The notes under the pieces: generated by a model | What the model was told of the DNA's origin: nothing | The model's input: only the letters and a program-made list of their open reading frames with translations | The model's database searches: none | Shown: piece after piece, positions 1 to 8,464 of the stretch | Numbering within the stretch: the stretch's first letter is position 1 | Layout: each line of letters starts with the position of its first letter | Position numbers and translations under genes: made by a program | Origin: DASYLJ01 sp964432595 | Lineage (GTDB): Bacteria > Desulfobacterota > Binatia > DP-6 | NCBI GenBank assembly: GCA_964432595.1 | Contig: CAYSOF010000003.1 | Location: 310,001 to 374,000, forward strand | Direction of reading: 5' to 3' | Length of the DNA stretch: 64,000 bases

Positions 1-516
1 ACCGGCGACCTCGCCGCGCTCGCCGCGGCGACCGGTGCACGCGTGGTCGGCGTCGACTTCGCCGCCGGCATGCTGGCCGGCGCGCGACGTCGCGGCGTGG
101 CGGCGCAGCTCGCCCGCGCGGACGCCGCCGCGCTGCCGGTCGCGACCGCGAGCGCCGACGCCGTGACCTGCGGCTTCGCGCTCCGCAACTTCGTCGCCAT
201 TCCGCCCATGCTCGCCGAGGCGGCGCGCGTGCTGCGGCCCGGCGGACGGCTCGTCGTGCTCGAGGTCGCGACGCCGGCGAACCGGTTCGTGCGCTGGGGA
301 CATCGCCTCTACTTCGAGCGCGTCGTCCCTCGCCTGGGCGCGTGGCTCGCCGACGAGGCGGCGTACGCGTACCTGCCGCAGTCGGTCACGTACCTGCCCG
401 ATCCGGCGGCGCTGCGCTCGATGATGCTGCGCGCGGGGTTCCGGGACGTCACCCGTCAGGCGCTCGGCGCCGGCGCGGTGCAGCTGCTGCGCGCGCGACG
501 CGCCGATGCGCCATGA
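1..516 (+). CDS. ubiE: Demethylmenaquinone methyltransferase UbiE/MenG, C-terminal part (5' cut by window)
   Basis: SAM-dependent C-methyltransferase for the last step of menaquinone synthesis (demethylmenaquinone to menaquinone). The frame is open from base 1, so the N-terminus and start codon lie outside the window. Visible are the end of the SAM fold (ARVVGVDFAAGML, with the acidic residue that binds the SAM ribose), the family segment around CGFALRNF, and the LRPGGRLVVLEVATP strand followed by the FVRWGHRLYFERVVPRLG stretch typical of UbiE. Its stop overlaps the menF start as ATGA, so it is the first visible gene of a menaquinone operon. Because only men genes follow, the substrate is probably demethylmenaquinone rather than a ubiquinone precursor; the position in the operon supports this but does not prove it. 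Confidence 0.9.
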   Translation, partial: TGDLAALAAATGARVVGVDFAAGMLAGARRRGVAAQLARADAAALPVATASADAVTCGFALRNFVAIPPMLAEAARVLRPGGRLVVLEVATPANRFVRWGHRLYFERVVPRLGAWLADEAAYAYLPQSVTYLPDPAALRSMMLRAGFRDVTRQALGAGAVQLLRARRADAP

Positions 517-1799
517 CGCAGGCCCTGGCGCTCGCGGGGACGCTCCCGCTCGTCGCGACCGCGTCGATCGCGCTGCCCGCGGACACGGATGCGCTGGCGC
601 TGCTCGAGGCCATACCCGGCGCGCCGTCGTTCTTCTGGGAGCGGCAGGAGGCCGGTGTCGCGATCGCCGGAGTGGGCACCGCGTGGTCGGCCGATGCGTC
701 CGGAGGCGGTCGCTTCCGTCGCTGCGCCGCCGCGCTCGCGGCCCTGCCCGACGGTGCCGTCGCCGTCGGCGGATTCGCGTTCGACGATGCGCCGTGCCGC
801 GGCGCCTGGCGCGCGTTCCCGGCCGCGCTGTGGCGCGTCCCCCGCGTGGCGATCGTCCGCCGCGGCGGTGCGGCGCGTCTCGTGGCGTGCGGCGAGCCAC
901 GCGACGACCTCGCCGCGCTGCTCCATCACACCGCGGCGCAGCTCGGTGACACGCCCGTGGCGCGCCCGGCCGCGCGCCGCTACGCGCTCGGTGTCCGTCG
1001 CGACGCGGTCACGTGGCGGCGCCAGGTCGAGCGCACCCTGGCGGCCATCCACGACGGGCGGCTCGCAAAGCTCGTCCTCGCGCGCACCGCGACGGTGCGC
1101 GCCGACCAGGCCTTCGATCCGCTGCGCGTCGTTCGCCGGCTGCGCGCCGGCTACCCGGGCTGCGCCGTGTTCGCGGTCCGTCAGGGCGACGCCACCGTCG
1201 TCGGCGCGAGCCCCGAGCGTCTGGTCGCCGTCGAGGGCAGGCGGCTCGCGACCGCCGCGCTCGCGGGCACGGTCGGACGCGGCGGAGGCCCGTCCGCCGA
1301 TCGCCGGCTCGCAGAGACGCTCCGCCACGATCCGAAGGAACGCGCGGAGCATGCGCTCGTCGTCGACGACGTGCGCGCGCGCCTCGCCGGCATCTGCCAC
1401 GAGGTCCAGGCGCCCGACGAGCCGGCGGTGCTCGCCACCGAGACGCTCCAGCACCTCCACACCCCGATCGTCGCGCGGCTGCGCACCGGCGCGGGGCTGC
1501 TCGACGCCGTCGCCGCGCTGCACCCGACGCCGGCGATCTGCGGGACGCCGCGCGCGGCCGCGCTGGCGGCGCTCCGCCGTCACGAGGGCATCGTGCGCGG
1601 CTGGTACGGCGGCGGCGTCGGCTGGATCGCGGGCGACACCGGCGAGATCTCGGTGGCGCTGCGCGCCGGCCTGCTGTGCGGGCGATCGGCGACGCTCTAC
1701 GCCGGCGCGGGCATCGTCGCGGGATCGCAGTGGGAGCGCGAGCTCGAGGAGACGCGCCTCAAGCTCCGCCCGCTCCTGGGGGCGCTGCTGGAGCTCTGA
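513..1799 (+). CDS. menF: Isochorismate synthase MenF
   Basis: Chorismate-utilising enzyme of 428 residues that isomerises chorismate to isochorismate, the committed step to menaquinone. The start chosen is the ATG overlapping the ubiE stop (ATGA); the frame is open further upstream but that part only shadows ubiE. The C-terminal two thirds carry the chorismate-binding fold: KLVLARTATV, VVGASPERLV, the ATAALAGTVGRG segment, LHPTPAICGTP and GWYGGGVGWI, then YAGAGIVAGSQWERELEET near the end. The N-terminal third is poorly conserved, as usual in this family. The stop overlaps menD by one base (TGATG), implying translational coupling. An isochorismate synthase for a siderophore is the alternative, but the neighbours exclude it. 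Confidence 0.93.
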   Translation: MTQALALAGTLPLVATASIALPADTDALALLEAIPGAPSFFWERQEAGVAIAGVGTAWSADASGGGRFRRCAAALAALPDGAVAVGGFAFDDAPCRGAWRAFPAALWRVPRVAIVRRGGAARLVACGEPRDDLAALLHHTAAQLGDTPVARPAARRYALGVRRDAVTWRRQVERTLAAIHDGRLAKLVLARTATVRADQAFDPLRVVRRLRAGYPGCAVFAVRQGDATVVGASPERLVAVEGRRLATAALAGTVGRGGGPSADRRLAETLRHDPKERAEHALVVDDVRARLAGICHEVQAPDEPAVLATETLQHLHTPIVARLRTGAGLLDAVAALHPTPAICGTPRAAALAALRRHEGIVRGWYGGGVGWIAGDTGEISVALRAGLLCGRSATLYAGAGIVAGSQWERELEETRLKLRPLLGALLEL

Positions 1800-3544
1800 T
1801 GACCGTTCCGAACCGCACGTACGCCGGGCCGATACCGCTCGTCGACGAGCTGGTGCGCGCGGGCGTCCGCCATGCGTGCGTCACGCCGGGAAGCCGCTCG
1901 ACGCCCCTGGCGCTCACGCTGGCGGCGCACCCCGCGCTGCGGACCTGGTCGCACGTCGACGAGCGCTGCGCGGGGTTCTTCGCTCTCGGGCTCGCGAAGG
2001 CGACGCGCGGTCCGGTCGTGCTCGCCTGCACCTCCGGTACCGCCGCCGCGAACTTCCTGCCGGCGCTGGTGGAGGCATGGCACGCACACGTGCCGTTGAT
2101 CGTGCTGACCGCCGATCGGCCTCCCGAGCTCCGCGCGTGCGGCGCCGGACAGACCATCGACCAGCTCCACCTGTTCGGCTCGCACGTCCGCTGGTTCGTC
2201 GACGTGGGGACGCCCGAGCCGACCGCCGCGTGGTCGCGCTGGATGCGCACGCTCGCGCATCGCGCCGTCGCCACCGCCCTCGGACCGCCCGCGGGTCCCG
2301 TGCACCTGAACTGCGCCTTCCGCGAGCCGCTCGTCCCCGACGCGACCGCGCCGGTCGACGTCGTCCCGGCCCGCAACGACGCGGCGTGGGTCCAGGTCGC
2401 CCCGCGCGCCACGGTCACCGACGTCTCGTGCGTGGCGCCGGTCCTCCGTGCCGCCCGCCGGCCGCTGGTCGTGTGCGGACCGCTCGACGATCCCGATCCG
2501 GCGTTGCCCGGCGCGGTCGCCCGGCTCGCCGCCGCGATCGGCGCCCCCGTGCTCGCCGAGCCGGCGTCGAACCTGCGGCGTCACGCGCTCGACGAGCTGC
2601 TGGTGGACGCCCACGACGCCGTGCTGCGCCACCCCGGCTTCGCCGCCGCGCATCGGCCGGACGCCGTCGTGCGTCTCGGCGCGCCGCCCACCTCGAAAGT
2701 GACGGGCGCCTGGCTCGGGCGGCTCGACGACGTGCCGCAGGTGCTGCTCGCCGCCGAGGGCACCTGGCCCGATCCCGCGGGCGTCGCGTCGCACGTCGTC
2801 CACGGCACGCCCGCGCCGGCATGCGCGGCGCTCGCCGCGGTGCTCGACGACGTCGTCCCCGACCCGCAGTGGCGCGCGCGCTGGCGTCGTGCGGCCCGCA
2901 GCGCGCGACGCGCGCTCGCCGCCGCGATCGCCGGCGACGGCGCGCCGTTCGAGGCGCACGCGGTGGCGGCGCTGGCTGCGGCCGTGCCCGGCGACGCGAC
3001 GCTGTACGTCGGCAACAGCCTGGCCGTTCGCGCCCTCGACTGGTTCTGGCCCGCGCACGCGCCCGCGGTGCGCGTGCTCGCCAATCGCGGCGCCAACGGC
3101 ATCGACGGCTTCGTCTCGAGCGTGCTCGGCGCCGCCGCGGCGACTCCGAGACCGACGGTCGGGCTCTGCGGGGACCTGAGCCTCTATCACGACCTGAACG
3201 GGCTGCTCGCCGTCCGGCGGCACGGCGTGCGCGCCGTGCTGCTCGTCGTCGACAACGACGGCGGCGGGATCTTCGATCACCTGCCGGTCGCGCAGACGGG
3301 CGGCGCGGCCTTCGAGACGCACTTCATCACGCCGCACGGCCTCGACTTCCGGCCCGCCGTCGAGATGTACGGCGCGCGCTTCACGCGGGTGACCCGCGTC
3401 GCCGATCTGCCGGCGGCGCTGGAGCGGGCGATCGCCGCGCCGACGACGACGGTCGTCGCGCTGACGGTCGATCGCGCGCACAGCCTGGCGGCGCACCGCC
3501 GCGCCTGGCGCGCCGCCGAGGGCGCCGTGAGCGAGCACGCATGA
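1799..3544 (+). CDS. menD: SEPHCHC synthase MenD
   Basis: Thiamine-diphosphate enzyme of 581 residues that joins 2-oxoglutarate and isochorismate to give SEPHCHC. The N-terminus has the family signature (ELVRAGVRHACVTPGSRSTP, then HVDERCAGFFALGLAKA with the conserved glutamate of the ThDP site), followed by ACTSGTAAANFLPALVEA and LTADRPPELRACGAGQTIDQ. The C-terminal domain carries CGDLSLYHDLNGL and VVDNDGGGIFDHLP, the GD...N metal/ThDP motif. Length is normal for MenD. The start is the ATG sharing one base with the menF stop; the reading frame upstream of it is only an open shadow. The end overlaps menH by four bases. Confidence 0.95.
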   Translation: MTVPNRTYAGPIPLVDELVRAGVRHACVTPGSRSTPLALTLAAHPALRTWSHVDERCAGFFALGLAKATRGPVVLACTSGTAAANFLPALVEAWHAHVPLIVLTADRPPELRACGAGQTIDQLHLFGSHVRWFVDVGTPEPTAAWSRWMRTLAHRAVATALGPPAGPVHLNCAFREPLVPDATAPVDVVPARNDAAWVQVAPRATVTDVSCVAPVLRAARRPLVVCGPLDDPDPALPGAVARLAAAIGAPVLAEPASNLRRHALDELLVDAHDAVLRHPGFAAAHRPDAVVRLGAPPTSKVTGAWLGRLDDVPQVLLAAEGTWPDPAGVASHVVHGTPAPACAALAAVLDDVVPDPQWRARWRRAARSARRALAAAIAGDGAPFEAHAVAALAAAVPGDATLYVGNSLAVRALDWFWPAHAPAVRVLANRGANGIDGFVSSVLGAAAATPRPTVGLCGDLSLYHDLNGLLAVRRHGVRAVLLVVDNDGGGIFDHLPVAQTGGAAFETHFITPHGLDFRPAVEMYGARFTRVTRVADLPAALERAIAAPTTTVVALTVDRAHSLAAHRRAWRAAEGAVSEHA

Positions 3545-5157
3545 CGCTGTACGCCGAGGCGACCGGTCGCGGTTCCGCCCTGGTGCTCCTGCACGGCTTC
3601 ACCGGCAACACGGGCACCTGGGAGGCTCTGCGCGAGCGGCTCGCGCGGCGCTGGCGCGTGATCGTCGTCGACCTGCCGGGGCACGGCCGCTCGCCGCGTC
3701 CCGGCGGCGGGCTGCCGGCGCTCGCGAACGACCTGGCCGGCGTGCTCGATCGGTTCGGCGTCGCGCGCGCACACTGGCTCGGCTACTCGCTCGGTGGACG
3801 GGCGGCGCTGCACGTGGCGCTGGCGCATCCGGCACGCGTCGATCGGCTCGTCCTCGAGAGCACGTCGGCCGGCATCGCCGATCCCGACGCGCGCCACGCG
3901 CGCCGCACGGCCGACGCGGCGCTCGCCGAGACGCTGCTGCGCGATGGCGTGCGCGCGTTCGCCGCCCGGTGGATACGCCAGCCGCTCTTCGCCACGCAGT
4001 CCACGCTGCCCCCCGACGTGCGGCAACGCGAGCACGACGTCCGGTGTGCGAACCGCGCGGACGGCCTGGCCGCCGCGCTGCGCGCCTTCGGCCCCGGTGC
4101 CCACACGCCGCTCTGGGACCGCCTCGCCGCGATCGACGCGCCGGTGCTGCTGCTCGCCGGCGCACACGACGACGCGTACCGCGCGCATGCCGAGCACATG
4201 GCCGCCCGCCTGCCGCGCGCGCGCCTCACCGTCGTGCCCGCGGCAGGGCACGCCGTCCACCTGGAGCATCCCGACGCCTTCGCCGCCGCCGTCGAGGCCT
4301 TCCTTCTCGACGCGGCGCCATCACAGGAGACCCGTCCCATGTCGATCACCTGGACGCCCATCCGCACGTACGACGACATCCGCTACGAGCATGCCGACGG
4401 CATCGCCAAGATCACGATCAATCGTCCCGAGGTCCGCAACGCGTTCCGTCCGCGCACGCTGGCCGAGCTGCAGGACGCCTTCGCCGCCGCCCGCGACGAT
4501 GCGCGCATCGGCGTCGTCATCTTGACCGGCGAGGGTCCCGACGCCTTCTGCTCCGGCGGCGACCAGCGCGTGCGCGGCCACGCCGGCTACGTCGACGACG
4601 CCGGCGTGCCGCGCCTGAACGTCCTCGACCTGCAACGCCAGATCCGCACGCTGCCGAAGCCGGTCGTCGCGATGGTCGCCGGCTTCGCGATCGGCGGCGG
4701 GCACGTGCTGCACGTCGTCTGCGACCTCACCATCGCGGCCGACAACGCCGTCTTCGGCCAGACCGGCCCGCGCGTCGGCAGCTTCGACGGCGGCTACGGC
4801 GCGACCTACCTGGCGCGCATCATCGGCCACAAGCGCGCGCGGGAGATCTGGTACCTCTGCCGTCGCTACGACGCGCAGGAGGCGCTCGCGATGGGGCTGG
4901 TCAACCGGGTCGTGCCGCTCGCGCGTCTCGAGGAGGAAACCGTCGCGTGGTGCCGCGACATCCTCGCCAACAGCCCGCTCGCGATCCGTTGCCTCAAGTC
5001 GGCGTTCAACGCAGACACCGACGGCCTCGCCGGCCTGCAGGAGCTCGCCGGGAACGCGACGCTGCTCTACTACATGTCGGAAGAGGCGCAGGAGGGCCGC
5101 AACGCGTTCCTCGAGAAGCGGCCGCCCGACTTCGCGCGCTTTCCGCGGCTGCCGTGA
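3541..5157 (+). CDS. menH: MenH-MenB continuous reading frame (MenH part 3541-4338)
   Basis: The first 266 codons encode an alpha/beta-hydrolase matching MenH (SHCHC synthase): LVLLHGFTGNTGTWE oxyanion region, nucleophile Ser83 in GYSLGG, LLAGAHDDAY with the acid residue, and GHAVHLEHP with the catalytic histidine. The start ATG overlaps the menD stop (ATGA). Unusually there is no stop codon before menB: the frame runs from the end of MenH (FLLDAAPSQETRP) straight into the MenB start and on to 5157. The gene may therefore make a 538-residue MenH-MenB fusion, a free MenB from the internal ATG at 4339 that has its own Shine-Dalgarno sequence, or both. Free MenH could arise only by proteolysis. 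A sequence error that lost a stop is possible but would have to keep the frame. Confidence 0.85.
   Translation: MTLYAEATGRGSALVLLHGFTGNTGTWEALRERLARRWRVIVVDLPGHGRSPRPGGGLPALANDLAGVLDRFGVARAHWLGYSLGGRAALHVALAHPARVDRLVLESTSAGIADPDARHARRTADAALAETLLRDGVRAFAARWIRQPLFATQSTLPPDVRQREHDVRCANRADGLAAALRAFGPGAHTPLWDRLAAIDAPVLLLAGAHDDAYRAHAEHMAARLPRARLTVVPAAGHAVHLEHPDAFAAAVEAFLLDAAPSQETRPMSITWTPIRTYDDIRYEHADGIAKITINRPEVRNAFRPRTLAELQDAFAAARDDARIGVVILTGEGPDAFCSGGDQRVRGHAGYVDDAGVPRLNVLDLQRQIRTLPKPVVAMVAGFAIGGGHVLHVVCDLTIAADNAVFGQTGPRVGSFDGGYGATYLARIIGHKRAREIWYLCRRYDAQEALAMGLVNRVVPLARLEEETVAWCRDILANSPLAIRCLKSAFNADTDGLAGLQELAGNATLLYYMSEEAQEGRNAFLEKRPPDFARFPRLP
4325..4330 (+). promoter_or_regulatory. Internal ribosome binding site for menB
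   Basis: AGGAGA lies 8 nt ahead of the internal ATG at 4339, inside the open menH-menB frame. It is a near-consensus Shine-Dalgarno sequence at ideal spacing and is the main argument that MenB is also made as a separate protein. Confidence 0.6.
4339..5157 (+). CDS. menB: 1,4-dihydroxy-2-naphthoyl-CoA synthase MenB
   Basis: Crotonase-fold enzyme of 272 residues that cyclises o-succinylbenzoyl-CoA to DHNA-CoA. It matches the well-known enterobacterial MenB almost motif for motif: CSGGDQRVRG, LNVLDLQRQIRT, AGFAIGGGHVLH (oxyanion hole), FGQTGPRVGSFDGGYGA and the ending EEAQEGRNAFLEKR. The glycine in QTGP marks the bicarbonate-dependent type I enzymes, in contrast to the acidic residue of type II. 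The start ATG at 4339 follows AGGAGA, but the frame is continuous with menH upstream, so MenB may also exist as the C-terminal half of a fusion. The stop overlaps the menA GTG start (GTGA). Confidence 0.95.
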   Translation: MSITWTPIRTYDDIRYEHADGIAKITINRPEVRNAFRPRTLAELQDAFAAARDDARIGVVILTGEGPDAFCSGGDQRVRGHAGYVDDAGVPRLNVLDLQRQIRTLPKPVVAMVAGFAIGGGHVLHVVCDLTIAADNAVFGQTGPRVGSFDGGYGATYLARIIGHKRAREIWYLCRRYDAQEALAMGLVNRVVPLARLEEETVAWCRDILANSPLAIRCLKSAFNADTDGLAGLQELAGNATLLYYMSEEAQEGRNAFLEKRPPDFARFPRLP

Positions 5158-6017
5158 CGACGACGTGGCTCCTCGCGGCCCGGCCGCGCACGCTGCCCGC
5201 GGCGATCGTGCCGGTGGTCGTCGGAACGGCGATCGCGGCGCGCGAGGGCCGCGCCGACCTCGCGATCGCCGCGACGGCGCTCGCGGCGGCGCTGCTGCTG
5301 CAGGTCGGCACCAACCTGATCAACGACTGGGGCGACTTCCGTCGCGGCGCCGACGGCCCGGACCGGCTGGGCCCGACGCGGGTGACGCAGGCCGGGCTCG
5401 TCGCCCCACGCCGGGTGGCCGGCGCCGGTGCGGCGGCCTTCGCGCTCGCGGCGCTGCTCGGCGTCGTGCTGATCCTGCATGGCGGGTGGCCGATCGCGCT
5501 GATCGGCGTCGCCGCCATCGCCGCAGGCATCGCGTACACCGCCGGACCGTGGCCGCTCGCCTATCGGGGGCTGGGCGAGCCGTTCGTCTTCCTGTTCTTC
5601 GGTCCGGTCGCCGTCTGCGGCACGACGCTGCTGCAGACCGGCAGCGCCGGCGCCCTCGCGCTCGCGGCGTCGGTTCCCGTGGGCTGCCTCGCGACGGCGA
5701 TCCTGCTCGTCAACAACGTGCGCGACGTGGACGGCGATCGCCGCGCCGCGAAGCGCACGCTCGCGGTGCGCTTCGGCCGAGAGACCGGGCGCGCGCTCTA
5801 CGCGACGATGGTGGCGGCGGCCTTCATCGCCACCGGCGGGCTTGCGATCGCAGCGCCGGCGGCGCTCGCCACGTGGATCAGCGCGCCGCTGGTGCGGTCG
5901 CCCTTGCGCGCGGTGCTCGGGCGCACCGACGGCCCGTCGCTCAATGCGGCGCTCGCGGCCACGGCGCGCCTGCATCTCGCGTTCGGGCTGCTGCTGGCCG
6001 GAGGGCTCGCCTGGTGA
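5154..6017 (+). CDS. menA: 1,4-dihydroxy-2-naphthoate polyprenyltransferase MenA
   Basis: Integral membrane prenyltransferase of the UbiA superfamily, 287 residues, attaching the polyprenyl tail to DHNA. The N-terminus has the MenA pattern WLLAARPRTLPAAIVPVVVG; the first Asp-rich motif is in NLINDWGDFRRGADGPDRLGP and the second in NNVRDVDGDRRAAKRTLAVRFG. Several strongly hydrophobic segments fit the eight to nine helices of the family. The start is the GTG sharing bases with the menB stop, giving a protein of usual length. It overlaps menC in the same GTGA manner. No separate DHNA-CoA thioesterase gene is seen here, so that step must be encoded elsewhere or done by a general thioesterase. Confidence 0.93.
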   Translation: MTTTWLLAARPRTLPAAIVPVVVGTAIAAREGRADLAIAATALAAALLLQVGTNLINDWGDFRRGADGPDRLGPTRVTQAGLVAPRRVAGAGAAAFALAALLGVVLILHGGWPIALIGVAAIAAGIAYTAGPWPLAYRGLGEPFVFLFFGPVAVCGTTLLQTGSAGALALAASVPVGCLATAILLVNNVRDVDGDRRAAKRTLAVRFGRETGRALYATMVAAAFIATGGLAIAAPAALATWISAPLVRSPLRAVLGRTDGPSLNAALAATARLHLAFGLLLAGGLAW

Positions 6018-7048
6018 GCATCCGCGCGATCGACGTGGTGCCGTGGGCCATCCCGCTGCGCGCGCCGCTGGTGACGGCGCGCGGGCCCATCCACGAGCGG
6101 CGCGGGTTCCTCGTCGTGCTCGAGGACGATCGTGGTCACCGCGGGGTCGGCGAGGCGACCGCGCACCCCGCGGCGCCGCCGGCGGCCCAGCGGGCGACGC
6201 GCGACGCACTCGCCGGCGTCGTCCGCTCGCTCCTCGGTGCCGAGCCGGCGTCGCTGCTCGGGCAGGCACTGACGGCCGATCGCGCGGCGGCCTGCGGCGT
6301 CGACGTCGCGCTGCACGACCTCGTGGCGCGGCGCGCGGGCGTTCCGGTGAGCGCGCTGCTCGGCGGCCGCGTGCGCTGGCGCGTGCCGGTGAGCGCGCTC
6401 GGAGTGGCATCGGCCGACGGCTTCACGTGCGCCAAGATCAAGGCGTCGTGCGACGTGGACGAAACGATCGCTCGCGTCGCCGCCGCACGACGCATCCACC
6501 CGGCGCTCGCGCTCCGGGTGGATGCGAACGGCACGTGGGACGTCGCGGCCGCCCGGCGCGCGGCCCGCGCGCTGCGCCGGCTCGACGTCGAGTGGATCGA
6601 GCAGCCGATCGCCCCGGGCGACGTCGACGCTCTCGCGCGCGTCCGCGGCGAGGGCGTGCCGATCGCTGCGGACGAGGCCGTCGCCGGCGTGGCCGACGTC
6701 GCGGCGCTGGCGCCCGCGATCGACGTCGTGGTCGTGAAGCTCGTCCAGGTCGGCGGACTCGCGGCCGCGCGCGCGGTGGTCGAGCGGGCGGCGTCGCTCG
6801 GGCTGGGCATCGCCGTGACGACCGCCGTCGACACCGCGCTCGGCACGGCCGCCGCGCTGCAGCTCGCGGCGACGGTCCCCGGGCCGCTGCGTGCCTGCGG
6901 TCTCGCCACCGCCGGGCTGCTCGCGGGCGACGTCACGCGGGAGACGCTCGTCGAGGGGCCGTGGATGAACCCGCCGCCCGGACCGGGGCTCGGCGTCACC
7001 GTCGATCTCGCGCGCCTCGCGCGGTGGCGGCTGCGGGACGCGGCATGA
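6014..7048 (+). CDS. menC: o-Succinylbenzoate synthase MenC
   Basis: Enolase-superfamily dehydratase of 344 residues making o-succinylbenzoate from SHCHC. Catalytic and metal residues are visible in order: the KxK pair Lys141/Lys143 in CAKIKA, the metal ligands in LRVDANGTWD, IEQPI and IAADEAVAG, and the second catalytic lysine in VVVKLVQVGGL. The N-terminal capping domain (IPLRAPLVTARGPIHERRGF) is complete. The start is a GTG overlapping the menA stop; the end overlaps the menE start (ATGA). Dipeptide epimerases share the fold, but the operon position between menA and menE settles the assignment. Confidence 0.92.
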   Translation: MSIRAIDVVPWAIPLRAPLVTARGPIHERRGFLVVLEDDRGHRGVGEATAHPAAPPAAQRATRDALAGVVRSLLGAEPASLLGQALTADRAAACGVDVALHDLVARRAGVPVSALLGGRVRWRVPVSALGVASADGFTCAKIKASCDVDETIARVAAARRIHPALALRVDANGTWDVAAARRAARALRRLDVEWIEQPIAPGDVDALARVRGEGVPIAADEAVAGVADVAALAPAIDVVVVKLVQVGGLAAARAVVERAASLGLGIAVTTAVDTALGTAAALQLAATVPGPLRACGLATAGLLAGDVTRETLVEGPWMNPPPGPGLGVTVDLARLARWRLRDAA

Positions 7049-8418
7049 TCGTTCCCGATTGGCTGCGACGTCAGGCAGCCGTGCGACCGCAGCATCCTGC
7101 CGTGATCGCCGACGACGTGACGCTGACCTACGCCGCGCTCGACCGGCGGGTGGACGACGTCGCCCGTCGGCTCCGCGCCATGTCGCTGCCGCGCGTCGGC
7201 GTGCAGCTGCCGAACGGCTTGCCGCTCGTGACGCTGATCCACGCCGCGGGGCGGGCCGGGGTGGCGCTGGTGCTGCTCGACCCACGCAGTCCGGCCGACG
7301 AGACGCGAGCCCAGTGCGACGCCGCCGGCGTGACCTGCGTCCTGCGGTCGGACGTGCTCGCGACGCCGCCGCCGGCGCCGCCGAAGGAGCCGGCGATCGA
7401 CCTCGAGGTGCCGCACACCATCGTCTTCACGTCCGGCACGAGCGGCCCCGCGAAGCCGGTGGTCCTCACGGGCGGCAACCACCTGTGGAGCGCCCTTGGC
7501 AGTGCGGCCCGGCTGGGCGCCCACGCCGACGATCGCTGGCTCGCGTGTCTGCCGCTCTGGCACGTCGGGGGCCTCGCGATCGTGCTGCGGGCCGTGATTC
7601 ACGGCGCCACGATCGTGCTGCAGGCCGGCGTCGACGTCGAGCGCGTGGCGCGTGCCGTGACCGATGCGGGCGTGACGCTGCTCTCGCTCGTGCCGACCGC
7701 GCTGCACCGTCTGCTCGACGTGCGGCCGTCGCCGCGCCTGCGCTGCGCGCTGATCGGAGGCGCCGCCGCGAGCCCGGCGCTGCTCGAGCGCGCGCACGCG
7801 GCCGGCTGGCCGGTGGCACCGACGTACGGGTGCACGGAAGCGGCGTCGCAGGTGGCGACGGCGACGCCGGGGACGTACGCCGGCGTCGGCCATCCGCTGC
7901 TCGCCACGAGCGTGCGCGTCCTGCGCGACGACGGTACGGAGGCCGCGGTCGACGAGGACGGCGTCATCGAGATCGCCGGCCCGACGGTGACGCCCGGCTA
8001 TCTCGAGGCGGGCGGCACGATCCGCGCGGTCGCCGCAGGCGGCTGGTTCCGCACCGGCGATCTCGGGCGGCGCGACGCGAGCGGCGCGCTGCACGTGCTC
8101 GGCCGCCGCGACGACGTCATCGTCACCGGCGGCGAGAACGTCGCCCCCGCGGAGGTGGAGGCCGCGCTCGCGCTCGCCCCCGACGTCGCCGAGGTGGCGG
8201 TCGCCGGCGTGGACGACGACGAGTGGGGACGCGCCGTGGCCGCCTGGGTCGTGGCCCGACCGGGCTGCACGCCGTCGCTGGACGCGCTGCGCGCCGGCGC
8301 GCGGGCGCACCTCGCGCCCTACAAGCTGCCGCGACGACTCTTCGTCGTCGCCGCGCTACCCCGCACGGCGGCCGGCAAAGTGCGGCGCGCGGCGTTGCGC
8401 GTTCCGCGCGGGACGTGA
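7045..8418 (+). CDS. menE: o-Succinylbenzoate-CoA ligase MenE
   Basis: Acyl-adenylating enzyme (ANL superfamily) of 457 residues, activating o-succinylbenzoate to its CoA thioester for MenB. Motifs in order: IVFTSGTSGPAKPVVLT (P-loop), LPLWHVGG, PTYGCTEAAS, WFRTGDLGRRD, GRRDDVIVTGGENVAPAEVE hinge region, and the C-terminal LPRTAAGKVRRAAL with the catalytic lysine. Slightly shorter than long-chain acyl-CoA synthetases, as normal for MenE. It is the last gene of the operon; 46 bases separate its stop from that of the convergent TetR gene, and no clear U-tract terminator is seen there. Confidence 0.92.
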   Translation: MIVPDWLRRQAAVRPQHPAVIADDVTLTYAALDRRVDDVARRLRAMSLPRVGVQLPNGLPLVTLIHAAGRAGVALVLLDPRSPADETRAQCDAAGVTCVLRSDVLATPPPAPPKEPAIDLEVPHTIVFTSGTSGPAKPVVLTGGNHLWSALGSAARLGAHADDRWLACLPLWHVGGLAIVLRAVIHGATIVLQAGVDVERVARAVTDAGVTLLSLVPTALHRLLDVRPSPRLRCALIGGAAASPALLERAHAAGWPVAPTYGCTEAASQVATATPGTYAGVGHPLLATSVRVLRDDGTEAAVDEDGVIEIAGPTVTPGYLEAGGTIRAVAAGGWFRTGDLGRRDASGALHVLGRRDDVIVTGGENVAPAEVEAALALAPDVAEVAVAGVDDDEWGRAVAAWVVARPGCTPSLDALRAGARAHLAPYKLPRRLFVVAALPRTAAGKVRRAALRVPRGT

Positions 8419-8464
8419 CGTCGCTCGAGGATTGCGCCGGATGCGCTGCAAGTCCGCAGCCGCC

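Noticed and set aside
589..3540. Extension of the MenH-MenB frame upstream into menF and menD
   Set aside because: This part is Arg/Ser-rich and overlaps two clear genes in another frame; the ATG at 3541 overlaps the menD stop as expected.
5070..7285. Long - strand open frames across menA to menE
   Set aside because: They are antisense shadows of the operon with Arg-rich translations and no domain pattern.
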